Part shown: in pieces, positions 33,790-53,689 of the stretch
Numbering within the stretch: the stretch's first letter is position 1
How the letters are laid out: every line of letters begins with the position of its first letter
Program-made: the position numbers and the translations under genes
DNA from: Paraspadella gotoi
Lineage: Eukaryota; Chaetognatha
DNA length: 64,000 bases
NCBI GenBank assembly: GCA_051294375.1
Contig: JBJCIZ010000239.1
Location: 5,062,711-5,126,710 of the forward strand
Direction: 5' to 3'
The notes under the pieces: generated by a model
What the model was told of the DNA's origin: nothing
What the model saw: only the letters and a program-made list of their open reading frames with translations
Database searches by the model: none

Positions 33790-34166
33790 AGAAACTTACT
33801 TTTTTCCCAAACTTCCAATATCACTTCCGTTAACTATTAAAAAGATGAAGCCTACTTCCAATGAATCATTAAAAAGAAATTAAAAATTAGGTAATTATTA
33901 ATTATTAATTTGTCTTTCTCTCTCTCTCTCCTTTCCTTTGTCTCTCTTTATAACCGCCTCAGATTCGGCACGCGAGTCCACGCGTAGTCTCTCTTCCGGT
34001 TCTTCTGCCTTTTGTTTTCTTTTGCTGTCCTTTTGTTTTCTTTTGTTTCGTTTATCTTTTGTTTTTCTTTCCTCGTTAATATCCCTTTCGACCTTTGGTT
34101 GGGCTATTTTAAAAAAAAAGTGAGTCACTTCAAACAGACGTTAAGGTTTTTATTAAATTTTTATAT

Positions 34167-34179
34167 ATTATTATTATTA

Positions 34180-34262
<83 letters not shown>

Positions 34263-34302
34263 ATTATTTCTAATTATTATTATTTATTATTATTATTATT
34301 AA

Positions 34303-34392
<90 letters not shown>

Positions 34393-34414
34393 TGTTGTTG
34401 TTGTTGTTGTTGTT
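34167..34414 (+). repeat. (ATT)n microsatellite ending in (GTT)n
   Basis: About 230 bp of ATT with few interruptions, followed by six to seven GTT units. Confidence 0.97.
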
Positions 34415-34964
34415 ATTTCAGTGATTTATATATTTTAACAGCTACTTTCTTTTCAGGCGATGACAAGAGTAAATAGCAAAAATACAATTTGCATATTGCA
34501 GTGTTTAGTAAATATTACTTTTTGAAAAAATATTTTAACAAAAACACTTCGAAAAATGATTGTAAAAAGAAAAGCAGTTTTGTCAGAAAAACTTTATATT
34601 TCATATTTTATTTAACTTACTTTTTCAAAAGTAAATACTTAATGTTGTTATATTAGTTAAATTTTTATTGGTTTTAGGAAAGAAATGCACCACTATATAA
34701 GTTTGTTATCGGAATTTCAGTTCCACCCATTTCCGGCGAAGACGAGGGACGTCTTCACTCAGTATGATATTTGAGAGGTTCTTTTCGCTAGAACCAACCA
34801 TTGGATTACCAATCATTTTATCATGACTTGTTATTCTAAAGAGATTTATTCTATTAGTTGAATTNNNNNNNNNNNNNNNNNNNNNNNNNNNNNNNNNNNN
34901 NNNNNNNNNNNNNNNNNNNNNNNNNNNNNNNNNNNNNNNNNNNNNNNNNNNNNNNNNNNNNNNN

Positions 34965-35492
34965 TAAGAAGAAGAAGGAAGAGAAGAAGTTCCTCCCTTC
35001 CTCCTCCTCCACTCCTACTGCGCTACAACAACAACAACAACAACAACTACAAAACCACCAGATGCAGCAGCAAACGCAGCAACGGACGACGTTTTCCCCG
35101 TCCCCGCAGCAGCAGCAACAGCAAATTCCATTTCCTCAGCAGCAACCGCATCAAAGACGAACGGAGGTTTTCGGATTACCACATCAATCTCCCCAGCACC
35201 ATCAAATCGAGCCGCATCAGTTTCAACAACAACAACAACAGCAACAGCAAAGCTTCGTTCCCGATGGACATAGACTACAGCACCAGCTTCCTCTTTCGCC
35301 TTACCAACAACATCAGCCGACTCAACATCGACTTACCCACTTGGCTCCGCAGCAGCTCCAGCCGCTCCAACAGCTCCAGCAGCTCCAGCACCGTCACGCC
35401 CTGGGTCGACGGGAGGGCGAGACCTTTCCCTCCCCTTTTGCCGACCTGCTGGCGGCGGCCCCGCCTCCGGTGCCCCCTTGCCTCACCCGCGG
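34965..35492 (+). CDS. Polyglutamine protein fragment, possibly transcription cofactor
   Basis: A single plus-strand frame is open from one gap to the next (176 codons). It begins Lys/Glu-rich, then has several Gln tracts separated by Pro/His-rich spacers (FSPSPQQ, LPHQSPQHHQIEPHQ, LPLSPYQQHQPTQH), and ends with FADLLAAAPPPVPPCL. Gln codons mix CAA and CAG, as expected when the protein rather than DNA slippage keeps the tract. Such composition is common in Mediator subunits and transcription coactivators, but no domain is present to name a family. Both ends are lost in gaps. A possible downstream exon after CCTCTGACAG (35951-35960) is GC-rich but unproven. Confidence 0.5.
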
Positions 35493-35737
35493 NNNNNNNN
35501 NNNNNNNNNNNNNNNNNNNNNNNNNNNNNNNNNNNNNNNNNNNNNNNNNNNNNNNNNNNNNNNNNNNNNNNNNNNNNNNNNNNNNNNNNNNNNNNNNNNN
35601 NNNNNNNNNNNNNNNNNNNNNNNNNNNNNNNNNNNNNNNNNNNNNNNNNNNNNNNNNNNNNNNNNNNNNNNNNNNNNNNNNNNNNNNNNNNNNNNNNNNN
35701 NNNNNNNNNNNNNNNNNNNNNNNNNNNNNNNNNNNNN

Positions 35738-36655
35738 GAGAGAGAGAGAGAGAAATACGAAAGGAGATAGAGAAAGACAAAGTCTAATAGACAGTCTTAG
35801 AGACAGACATTCAGATTAAAGACAAAAAGACATTCAGATAAACCAATAGACGGACAGACAGACGAAAGAGATGCTCTGTTGTTTTTGTTTTTTTTCTTTT
35901 TTTGTTGAATATTTTTTTTTTCTTCCATTTGTCTTATTTTTCATCTTTTGCCTCTGACAGTCGGCTGCGTCGGACCGCGACACTGGGTTCGGGGCGGCGT
36001 CGTGCTGCGACGCTGCGTCGGGCATCGTCCGGCGGCGTCCGCAGTCGATTTATCTCTTTTTTCATATGAATCGTACAATCGGTTTTAAATAATAAGTTTG
36101 TGTATTTATAAACGTTAACTTGATAACGTTAACTTAATAATAAGTTTGTTTATTTATAAACGTTAACTTTCTTTATCGGTAATATGTCTGGAAATTAGAA
36201 TATATATACATACATATATATATATATACATAAAAAAAAGAAAAACGGTCATAAAACTAAAATTGTAAATAGAGTTTGAAGTAAGATTATGTATAAAACA
36301 TCCTCGACAACCATATAAATACGAACTAAAACTATCAAAAAACAAAAAAAACAACAACAATGCCAGACAAAAAACAAATGATACCTTNNNNNNNNNNNNN
36401 NNNNNNNNNNNNNNNNNNGTGGGGCCGGGCCTTCATTAATTACTATGATTTATTAAGTAATTAATTAATTCATTAATCTAATCAATTAATTTGATAATTG
36501 ATAAGTTACTTAATCATCTCGTAAGCTTCTTACAGTTACCGATGAATGATTTATAAATTTAATTAATAATAAAATTAATTAATTTATGATTCGTCAAGAG
36601 AGAAGAAAAGGGAGAAAAGTAACTCGTTCTATCTATTATAATTATTTTCGGTACT
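35738..36655. other. GC-rich patch, direct repeat and AT-rich sequence
   Basis: 35961-36050 is GC-rich behind a good acceptor-like site. 36088-36121 and 36136-36169 are a 34-bp direct repeat (AATAATAAGTTTGT…AACGTTAACTT) with one mismatch. The rest is AT-rich, broken by a gap at 36388-36418. Confidence 0.5.
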
Positions 36656-36657
36656 GA

Positions 36658-36741
<84 letters not shown>

Positions 36742-36745
36742 AAAA

Positions 36746-36804
<59 letters not shown>
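36656..36804 (+). repeat. (GAAA)n microsatellite
   Basis: About 37 tetranucleotide units with one imperfect unit. A polypurine mirror repeat of this length can form triplex DNA. Confidence 0.98.
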
Positions 36805-39928
<3,124 letters not shown>

Positions 39929-40268
39929 ATGATAACTTGATGACATGATGATAACAAAATGACTTAATGCTAACTAAATGACATAATGATAACTAAATTA
40001 TACAATTATACCTAAATGACGTGATGATAACTAAGTGACATGATGATAACAAAATGACTTAATGTTAACTAAATGACATGATGATAACTAAGTGACATGA
40101 TGCTAACTAAATGACATCATGATAACTAAATGACATCATGATATCTAAATTACATGATGATAACCAAGTGACGTCATGATAACTAAATGACATGATTATA
40201 ACTACATGTCATAATAAAAACTAAATGACATAAAGATAACTATATGACATAATGATAACTGAATGACA
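39929..40268 (+). repeat. 19-20-bp minisatellite, GATAACTAAATGACATG
   Basis: About 17 imperfect tandem units of ATGATAACTAAATGACATG. Substitutions are spread over units, and some units vary to ACTTAATG or ACGTCATG. Confidence 0.9.
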
Positions 40269-44321
<4,053 letters not shown>

Positions 44322-44510
44322 AAAATCTGAAAAATTGAAAATCTTAAAATCTTAATATCATAAAATCATAAAATCATATAGTTCTAAAATTCTAAAATTC
44401 TAAAATTCTAAAATTCTAAAATTCCAAAATTCCAAAATTTTCAAATAATAAAATCATGAAATCATAAAATCATAAAATCTTAAAATCTTCAATTTTTAAA
44501 CTCTACAAGC
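44322..44510 (+). repeat. 8-10-bp minisatellite, AAAATTCT / AAAATCAT
   Basis: A run of TCTAAAAT, CATAAAAT and CTTAAAAT words with gradual change from one unit type to another across the array. Confidence 0.85.
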
Positions 44511-45209
44511 CTTTTTAAATTAATATTTAACTTTTATTTTTCCTCTGAACATTTCCATTCTTCCTCGTTCTCTTTTCCTTTCTCTTTTACATCAACTGCC
44601 TACAAACACCGAATCTCCATGAATCTGCCACAAATCTCTCTTCACGCGAAAAACTTTTATTTTCGTCTCATGCTCGTCGCTTTTATACACGTTAAATAAA
44701 ATTACCCAAATAAAATGATTTAAGCCCAAAAAATTTTAAAACGAACCCCCCAAAATGCTTTAGCCAACATTTTTTTTTTCATTTCTGACTAAACTTTTTT
44801 CGCCCGACAGGTCGGGGGTCGCGAAATGATTTTAAAACGGACAAGGCGATTTTTCGGGGGTCGCGAGAGAGAATTTAGGGTAGTTGTTGTAAAGACTGGG
44901 TATAAAATAAAAGGTCTTGGGGAAAAGGTTGATACATAGCTTTAATTGTAATTTGTGTTGCATTTTGATAAAGCTGTCTTTGATTTGGTAAACTTTTAGT
45001 CTGATTTGTTAAAATGTTAAATTAATTTTTCAAATTTTTTTAATTTGTTTATTTCTTTATTTCTTTCTTTCTTTCTTTCTTTCTTTCTCTCTTTCTCTCT
45101 TTCTTTCTTTTTTTTCTTTCAGACCTTTAGGCGATCTTTTCAAATGCCGGTTGCCATAAAAGGTGATAAAACATCTTTTGTTTGATTTTCTGCCCATGAC
45201 GACGACGAC

Positions 45210-45270
<61 letters not shown>

Positions 45271-45546
45271 CAGCATACAAAATATTACAGGCTAAGGGGT
45301 TTTGACCAAAAAAAAATTAGGGCGCGTGTCTCAAGTCGGAGGATGAGTCAGGCCAAATCCTATGAGCTCGGGAAGAGCAAATTTAATTGAGGGGAAGAGC
45401 GGAATGAGCTGGGTCAAGGGGAGGAGGAAGAGCGGAGAGATGAGGAGGAGGGATGGAGGGAAGGAGGGACGGAAGTAGAGAAAATGTGTCACAGATTTAT
45501 GGACTCGTTTCATTGAAGACTATGAATGAGAGTAGAGAGAGAGAGC

Positions 45547-45583
<37 letters not shown>

Positions 45584-47130
45584 TTTCATATTTATGCCAA
45601 AAATATATGGGTGAAGATATTTCATCTCTTGATCTGAGCGATTGTAGAAAAAGGGAACAAAGAATTTTGTTTTTTTCTGAGAGCATAATTGTTTTTGAAT
45701 AACATATTAATATATAATATATGATTCTGTATTTTGAAGTAAGTCAATTAAAAAAAATTTCATGACAATGATCAATCCAAAAGTTGCTTATCCGAATATT
45801 ATTTTGATACTACAGCAATTAATAAAACGCTCAATAAACTAGTTTCAACAGGATTACTTTTTACCTTGAGATAACCGAGAAATCGCCAACATTCGCTTTG
45901 AACGAGGATTCGATTTTACGAAGTCTGACGGCTTTTAACGAGCTTTTTTTAGAACAAAATTCATTTCTAAATTCTAAAAAAACTTTAAGTATGATTAATT
46001 TAGTCGTCGTCGTTGTCGTCGTCCCTGTCAATGAATACAAAAGCAAGAACGGCGAACATACGGCCCACACATTGCCGACACATTGCCCACAGATTTCCCC
46101 CACACATTCTCCACGCACCGAGTCGATTCGTCGGTCCACGCGAGATTCCTCGTCAAACGGACACACACCCCCAATCGTACAACCCGACTGAAAAGACCGA
46201 CCGACCGACCAAAGGACCGACAGACCGACCGACGCGAAGGTCCCATAAAAAGTCGCTCTCACAATAACAATCGAAATACTCGCATGGGAGACGTTGAGTG
46301 TTGCGGGGGGGGGACGGAGGGGGGGGGGCAAAATAGTTTTCTTTTTTTTTTCAGATCCCCGAGAGATTAGGGTGGAGGCTTAGGAGAGAGAATGGGAGGG
46401 AAGGGTCGATAAGTCGTTAAGTATTAGGGTGGAGCGATTTGAAGATTGTGTGTTAGCGGTATGATAATATTTCTTATCATTTTTTTTTTTTAAGCTTTAT
46501 CAATTTTTTTTGTCCGTATTACGAAGAAAATAAAAATAATATTTTCTCTGTATGGTTTTTATTTCTAGAATAAAAAAACTTTAATAAAATATAGTTTATT
46601 ATTTTTAAATGTTATTAGAATTATTAAAGAATTATTATGAATTATATATATTATATAATTATTATATAATATATATAATTATTATATAGTAAATAATTAT
46701 TAATATAATTATTATTGTATATGCTAAAACTTTCATACAAGTATAAATTTATGCTAACAACTTTTTAAAAAAATATTATTTTGTATGGATAGGATAGGTT
46801 TATAGTATATTCTGATATGGTTCCACTAATAATATATCTACATTGGATAAGAATCCTATTAAAATACTGTTACATATATATTTATCTTTTTTTTTTCTGA
46901 AAAGAAAACAGAGCAAACAAATAATTGCGGGAATGGTTGCAAAAATATCTTATGTCAAAAATAAATGTGAACAAAAAAAAAAAATCAGGGAACAAAGTCA
47001 AACAATCTTAAATAAAATTTTTAGTTCCCGACGCTTTTATCCACCCTAGTGAGTAATCCCTTATTCAACTCGTCCTATTTAAGTCTCTTTATTTCCAAAC
47101 GGAATGTCATAAGACTCCCCTTCACCGCCC
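44511..47130. other. AT-rich sequence with microsatellites and G-run
   Basis: (TTTC)n at 45050-45120, (GA)n at 45213-45268 and about 45550-45580, CCGACCGA words at 46195-46240, and a G-run (46304-46328) with quadruplex potential on the plus strand. Open frames at 45.9-46.4 kb on both strands are by-products of the CCGA/CACA repeats. Confidence 0.5.
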
Positions 47131-47139
47131 CCCTCCCCA

Positions 47140-47260
47140 TTTTCTTCACCTCGCGCTCGCGCGCGCCCCCCGACGGCCAAATTGACGCGGGACGACCCCA
47201 AACGTCGCGACACGCCCACGTCTCGCGTTTAAAGCCGACGCGAAGCTGCCCGCCTTATTT
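47140..47260. repeat. GC-rich duplicated segment, copy 1
   Basis: CGCGCGCGCCCCCCGACGGC, GACGCGGGACGACC and AAGCTGCCCGCC recur in the same order at 52838-52945. CpG is very dense. One minus-strand frame is open, but it is not conserved between the two copies. Confidence 0.75.
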
Positions 47261-48254
47261 GTAGTAATTTTCGACGGAGATCAAGAGCAAGAGTACAAGA
47301 CAATGATCTGAATTGATATATATATTTTCGGCTTTCGACCGTCGAAAAAAATCTGCAGATTGGATTTTCTAATGATGATAAGAGGATTTTACTGACGGTA
47401 AGTGAAATTTTTGTGATAATATATTCGATTCCCGATCGGAAGAATTCCATGAGAGGACGAAAATACGAGGCGGTCAATAGTAAAAAGTCGAAACGTCACG
47501 AGGATCACAAGGTCAGGTGAGGTCAAAAAAGATCAGATTCGTTCAAAGAAAGATCAACATGTCAAAAATGGGCGAAGTTGAATATTCAAAATGGAGCAGA
47601 ATTGAATAAGGATTGGAAATTACTCTTTATGTTATAAATATAGATTGATTATTTTAGACGATTGATGAAAATTAATTGATCATCTCTTAGCAAAAGATTA
47701 AAGAACCCGCAGTGACGTTGTGACTTTTTAAATCCTGTCATAAACTTTGTCCCCTTTATGAGGAAAATCACCAAAAAGTTCCTTTCACGCTCTCATATCC
47801 AATCCATTCTCGACTCTCTCCCTCTCCCTCCCCCTCCGCGAGCCACTGCGAAAAAAACCATTCACGAGATAATATAAAATGGCGTTGATATATGAAAATG
47901 CCTACCACTGCCTCGTGAACGAGGAGAGAGAGGAAAAGAAGGAGAGAGAGAGGAAGAGAGACGAGTAGAAAGATTTGTGAAGTTGAGAGTCACTTATCCT
48001 TTTTTTTGAAATAGTGAGGAATCGTAAGATCGAGTGGACTCGAATGGTTACGATCGATATCTCACCTCATTTTCTTTTAAGCGGCCGTTTTGCTCCTTTA
48101 AAGGCGCAAGCCTCTGCTCACTTTTGTCACTTAGATGATAAGGCCTCTCCTTCACGTGTTACCTCGCTACTGTAAAGACGACGAATTCTACACGTCTTCT
48201 AAAGGCACAAATAACCTTCACATTCTGTGCGCTCCAATCTAGGCACGCACAATG
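47261..48254. other. Unremarkable unique sequence
   Basis: Moderate AT content, with a GA-rich patch at 47920-47970. No gene or repeat recognised. Confidence 0.4.
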
Positions 48255-48255
48255 A

Positions 48256-48660
48256 GGCGGGTGAACTTTGCTATGCGATCGGGACTACATGCCCCACAGA
48301 TTGTAACCCAAGCCCTGCACTGACTTGCCAGTGGAAGGAGAGGGGAGCATCTTCAGTAACGTCCACTGGTCCTGGAAATCAGAAGGTTGGAATACGTCTC
48401 GAACAAGATGCGCTCACCTAGTAGCAAGCCATGGAGAAACAAGTCCTGGTAGCTTGAACTACAGGCATTTGAAGGGATTTTCCACAAGGACGGCCTTACG
48501 GCCGTCCGTCAGCACTTGTCCCAGCAGGGTAGGAACCGGGTTGGGAGAATTAAACCTCGGTACCCAAAGTGGTCCATGAAGCTGATGACATTTACTCAAT
48601 GAGGCCACCGGGTCAGGACTGAAAAGGTGACATGCTTATAGGCGGGTGAACTTTAGCTAA
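48256..48660 (+). repeat. R4 element, 385-bp unit with start of a second
   Basis: GGCGGGTGAACTTT occurs at 48256 and again at 48641, each followed by CTAWKGYGATC-like sequence and a CCGACTA word, so a complete 385-bp unit is bounded. Inside is a perfect hairpin GGACGGCC-TTAC-GGCCGTCC (48488-48507). The last 100 bp (GCTGATGACATTTACTCAAT, ATGCTTATA) match 24220-24295 and 25775-25855. Confidence 0.75.
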
Positions 48661-49460
48661 TGTCACCGACTAACCTAAAGGAGAAGTAAAGAAACCTGAG
48701 AAAATTACGTAAAAGGTATATACTAAAATTTAAATATGTTAAAAAATAAATATTTCCTCTCACTTGGTTGGGACGTCATCGTCGTATCGTGTAACTAAAA
48801 ACTTCCTCCATTGATACGCTGATTTTGTGCATTGTGAAATAACCCAACTCGAGCGAGAATCCATCGATTATTATTAACTCGATATTGACAAAATGAGATT
48901 TTCAGCCGCTCAGACCGGAAACCCGTTTAATCGAAAGACCCCCAAGCCCCGAATACCGCCCGGTCCCAAAGAGAAGGAAACGAAGAAGAAGAGAGAGAGA
49001 GGATGACGGTGTGAGGAAAGAGAAGAGAATGAAGAAGAGAGAGGAGAAAGGAGGAGAAAAAAACCGGAATCGTCAACTTAGAATGTGAAGACACAAAAAT
49101 AGCAACAACAATTGCCTTACGACAGACGGAGACAACAACAAAAACGAACGGACGACCGGGACAACCCGGCCGTAGTATGAAAAGGGTATGACTTATTGTG
49201 TTTTTGATTAGTTTGTCCATTTCCGCCATTTCGCCGCGACGACGAAATTAGGCCCAGACCAGGGCGGCACTCTTGCACGTAATAGGAGAGATTAGTATAT
49301 CTATAAGATACCCAGAGTGGAATGAGGGTGGGCCGGGGAGATGTGCGTGGAAAAGCGCAGAAAGGTTCCTATTCCTGGTTAACCTAATTATTTCACCCAC
49401 ACCCCCGTGTCTCGGATGCGTTCGTGGTGACTCTCTCTCTCGTGTGCGATCTGCTACTCT
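48661..49460. repeat. Segment partly repeated at 53190-53470
   Basis: ACCGGAATCGTCAACTTAGA, AGCAACAACAATTGCCTTAC, TGACTTATTGTGTTTTTGA and a CCCCGTGTCTCGG word recur in order at 53214-53470, with larger differences than in the other duplications of this window. Confidence 0.65.
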
Positions 49461-52240
49461 CGATTCTCTTCTTTTCACTCATAGTATCACCTCTACAGCC
49501 CTATGGCCTGCCTGACGTACAAGCTCAGTACTCTGCTCTATCTCATACTCCGTAAACCAATGGCTCGACAAATTATACTTATAACACTCTTTTCATATCC
49601 CTAATTTTATCTCGTTACTGAATTCTTCTGTTTTCTCACCCCATAGAACCGGGCAAAACTCTTGGAGACACATGAGAGAGAGTTGAAGGGATGTGAGAGA
49701 TAGAGATTGGAGGAGAAGGAGAGAACAAAAGAGAGAGAGACAGAGAAAGAGAAGTATATCAACACACAATCCGGCCCGAATTGAACTTCATTAATCGCGT
49801 GGGTGAAAAATAATTTCGTTCCCCTTATTAATTCCGCACTCCTTTGTGTCTTTAAAAATTTCTTTTGACACCCAACTCGGATTGAAGGAAGTAGTCACGT
49901 GCAATGAATTCTGTATACTTAACGTGTATGAAGAGTTGGAAGAATAAGGAGCAAAGGTCAGGGAGAGAGAGAGACGCGGAGAAGAACAAAGAGAGAGAGA
50001 AAAGAGAGAGAAGAGACGAGAGGAGAGAGAACCGGAGAGAAGAGCAGAGGAGAAGCGAGAGAAGAGAGAGAGAGATACAGAAGATTAGGGAATCTTGTGA
50101 CTATCATGGAGATCCGCAAGAGTCGGCGGTGAAAGAAATAGTGTGGAATAAAGTTAGAAGAGACAGAGAGAAGAGACGAGAAGGGCAATGAGGACGAACG
50201 AGAGAATACAGAGGAAGAAAATATTTCTAGGAAATTGAAGAGGATGACGAGAGATGAAGAGTAGTGTGTGTGAGAACAAGGCAAGTGAAGATATCTAAAA
50301 TAATAAGAGTTAGAAAATTATCTTTTATTAAATTTTAAAATTATGTTTTACTATTTAGTCCCATTTATATGTCTTTTCTGATTTTATTATCTATTGCATC
50401 ATGAAATTGGTGTAATTCAATAAGAAAAAAATATCCCTACTCCATTAAATAACTACACGTTATCGTTAAACGATGATTCTTGTAGTTAGTAAATATAGTT
50501 TCATGATATTCATTAAGCTGAAGCCAAAAAAAGTGTGCTATGACCTTCTGCATCTGAGAAAAAAATATAATTGTCTTTATCGTATTTCTTGAGTTTTGAT
50601 CTGAAAATTAGTTTGCAGTGATCCTCTAAATTCAAAACACCTATTTGTACTTTTTTCTCCCACTTTTTGTTCTGTGTATAGTCCTTGTACTTACTATGTT
50701 GTTCTGCTTTTTTTTATACTCCGATTAATTTCCCTTATTTGAATTATAGTATTTGGCCGGACCTTTGTTTAATAATAACATTCCTTACTAAATAAATCTG
50801 AAGAAGCCTGCGATTAAATAGTGACAATTAATTATGGTAAAGTAAATTCTTCCACTTTCAACAATTCCCGTTTCAACGCTATGGCAAATGAGATTCGTAT
50901 TGACAAAGGAAGACAGAAAAGTATTGAAACACGTCAACTCATTCATAATAAAAAAAAAAAGTTAAAATAAAAACTAGCATAGAAAGACATCTGTTATCAA
51001 ATGATTAATATAAAATAAGGTTTTGTCAAAATAATTTACCCCTGCCAATAAAATATGAAAATTAGCGAAAGATCCAACAAAATATACTCACATCAAGGAA
51101 ATGTAAAACTTCGTCTCCTCTTAAAATACACTACATCGCGCCAAAAGAATTTCGCTTCCTTCCCGTGATTTTGTACACCATTCTTGGCGTTTTGCAAATC
51201 TCTGTTTTAATTTCTAAGGGAATATGTTCCAAGATATTTATACGCCCACCCAGACAAAAAATACGAGAATATCCAATGAATATTTGAGCGTCGCGGCGAT
51301 AGATTTTCTAGCTTACGAATTATTACTATACTAAGACTCATAACAACCAGGAGTTAGGCATTAAGAAAAGCAAAATAGGTAACCAACGTATATGCTTCAT
51401 TAAATGACGCATCTGAGACATGCTAATCAATATTTTCGTTATTGGCGCTTTATGTGTTCTCGCAAAGCGCTCGTGATCTATCCTGGATTCCCTATAACTT
51501 AACAAAAGTTTACGAGTGCTAACTGCTTAATCTTTTTTACTTCAAAATATTGTAAATTCTTAATCTCTAACTCGAGATCCCTACATATCTAACTCTACAC
51601 TGATCGTTTGCTAACCTCACTCTGTTTTTTATCCCCATTATCCTAATCTTTAAACTAATCCTAACAGATCCTAACCTAATCGTCTATCCCTATCCTAATC
51701 TTAAATCTAAACACAAAACATAATTACGAATTTTAAACTGAAATGGGGAGCTTTCGGAAAAAGATGGGCAGGTTTACAAGAAGAGATGAAGTAGAAAAAT
51801 ATATTTTTCTTATTAAGTTATTACCGGAACATATAATTCGAATACATAAAGAAAATATGGGGTGCGTCAAACTCACATGCGACAAATTTCGAATCGTCGG
51901 CTAATCTTATAATCTATGCATCTATGCATATCTATACACACAGAAAAAGAGTCAAGAATGTTGGAACGTTTAAAGACCAATGACCCTTTATTTTCTCCGG
52001 TCCTGAACCGGCATTATGAATATACCAAGGTATCATTGAAGTGAAGTAAATACTTTTGATTTTCGAAACAATATCTATGTAAGATTGTTAAAAAAGAAAC
52101 ATATACTTTCATCCATCTTAGTCCAACCGTATATATTGAAAATATTCAAATATATGTAAATTGGCTATTATGAGTTTCCTACTGGTCCCAGGCTTTCTGC
52201 GCCCCTTGAATCCGCGGAACTGATTTCTTCAACCGACTTT
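49461..52240. other. AT-rich sequence; GA-rich patch and R3 tail
   Basis: GA-rich 49950-50075. A GAAAC-type A-rich tail lies at about 50930-50985, and an R3 tail (GAAATGGGGAGCTTTCGG) at 51741-51764 behind TCCTAATCTT-rich sequence. No exon supported. Confidence 0.5.
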
Positions 52241-52517
52241 GATGGCTGCCGCCTTTCTTTTAAGGTCGTCAAATACGAGATCCCTCCACCTGTTACCCTT
52301 ATCTAATTCAACACAGGTTAGCTTCAAAGCCACCGGAACTTCAACCGTCACCCGCCGGGATAATCTCAAAGCAAACTCAAAAAACTTGTCTCTCTACTTC
52401 CACAAAAAACGCCTCACTCAGCAATCCGGCCATCAATCTTCTGACAGACGGCGCGAAGAAGGGCCAGAGCAAGAAAGACGGCGCACCCGAAGTAGACTCA
52501 CCGAGTCGCTGCATTGA
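52239..52517 (+). other. Open frame of 92 codons, not recognised
   Basis: MAAAFLLRSSNTRSLHLLPL start, then basic and polar residues; opposite-strand frame also open. GC is higher than in the flanks. No splice context and no family, so it is noted but not called as a gene. Confidence 0.2.
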
Positions 52518-52837
52518 ACTCTGCATAATCCAACTGTCTATTCCCGCGCACTTATGCCTAATAGCGGAAGCCGCTGATGATCGATATACAATATCGTCAC
52601 GAAACCATGAAAACGAGGGTCGAATAGAAAGAGTGACCACAGAGTCCAGCGTATTTCCATTTTTTTCATTTTGAGATTACTGGCTCAGAGCATCATAACA
52701 CGAACAATCAATGCGAAACTCAAAGGACTGCGGAGATATAGTGATGAACGCTTTATTCGGCACGAGGCCGGAATTTGTGTAACGAAACGAATCTCTGCGC
52801 GATGAATAAAGCNNNNNNNNNNNNNNNNNNNNNNNNN

Positions 52838-53085
52838 TCACCTCGCGCGCGCCCCCCGACGGCCAAATGACGCGGGACGACAACGTCGCCGACGACGCAG
52901 CGTCTCGCAGTTTAAAGCCGGACGCGAAGCTGCCCGCCTGTGCGCGCAATTTGGCGCTAAATTGAGAAGAGGAACGAGAAGGAATTTGAAAGATTGGAAA
53001 GATAAGGGATGGAATGAGGAGCAGATGAGAGAGAGAAGAGAGAGAGAGAGAGAGAAGAGAGAGATTAGAGAGAGAGAGAGAAGAG

Positions 53086-53119
<34 letters not shown>

Positions 53120-53459
53120 GTGATAATAATAGAAAGAATGAAAGGAAATAATGAATTGACAATAAAGAAAGCAAAAAAAGGGAGACAAGTCGTGTAAATA
53201 AGGAAAAAAAAACCGGAATCGTCACTTAGAATGAGACACAAAAATAGCAACAACAATTGCCTTACGACGACGACAACAACAAAAACGACGACGACGACAA
53301 CCGGCCGTTGTGACTTATTGTGTTTTTGACTTAGTTTTTTCCCATTTCGCCTCGCATGCCCCGCACTCTCCTCTTATCCCTGATTGAATGGGTGGCCGGG
53401 GAAAGATTGGTGAGGCAAAGGTTCCTTTCCTTTAACCTTACCCCCTGTCTCGGCCGTTG

Positions 53460-53470
<11 letters not shown>
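52838..53470. repeat. Compressed second copy of 47.14-49.46 kb segment
   Basis: Follows the 25-N gap at 52813-52837. It starts with the CpG-rich block of 47140 and continues into the 48.99-49.44 kb block. The intervening 1.7 kb, including R4, is absent. It is either a real deletion allele or a mis-joined contig. Confidence 0.7.
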
Positions 53471-53534
<64 letters not shown>

Positions 53535-53624
53535 ATCTTCCACTTTGGTGATTTGGACAAACAAGTTCCCAATGACTTATCGGCGCACGCCCTCCGGACC
53601 GACCCCATAGAGACAGGAGACAGA

Positions 53625-53684
<60 letters not shown>
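53463..53684. repeat. (CT)n … (GA)n inverted microsatellite pair
   Basis: CT at 53463-53531 and GA at 53632-53684 with 100 bp of unique sequence between, the same arrangement as at 33530-33787. Confidence 0.95.

Positions 53685-53689
<5 letters not shown>

Noticed and set aside
39929-40268. CRISPR-like array
   Set aside because: No constant-repeat/variable-spacer alternation, and the organism is an animal; it is a minisatellite.
45861-46370. Open frames of 72-156 codons on both strands
   Set aside because: CCGA/CACA repeat composition and mutual overlap; no family resemblance.
48256-48660. Spliced-leader or RNase P-type RNA gene
   Set aside because: Considered because of the compact GC hairpin, but no Sm site, conserved core or SL exon-donor pattern was found. 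Kept only as repeat R4.
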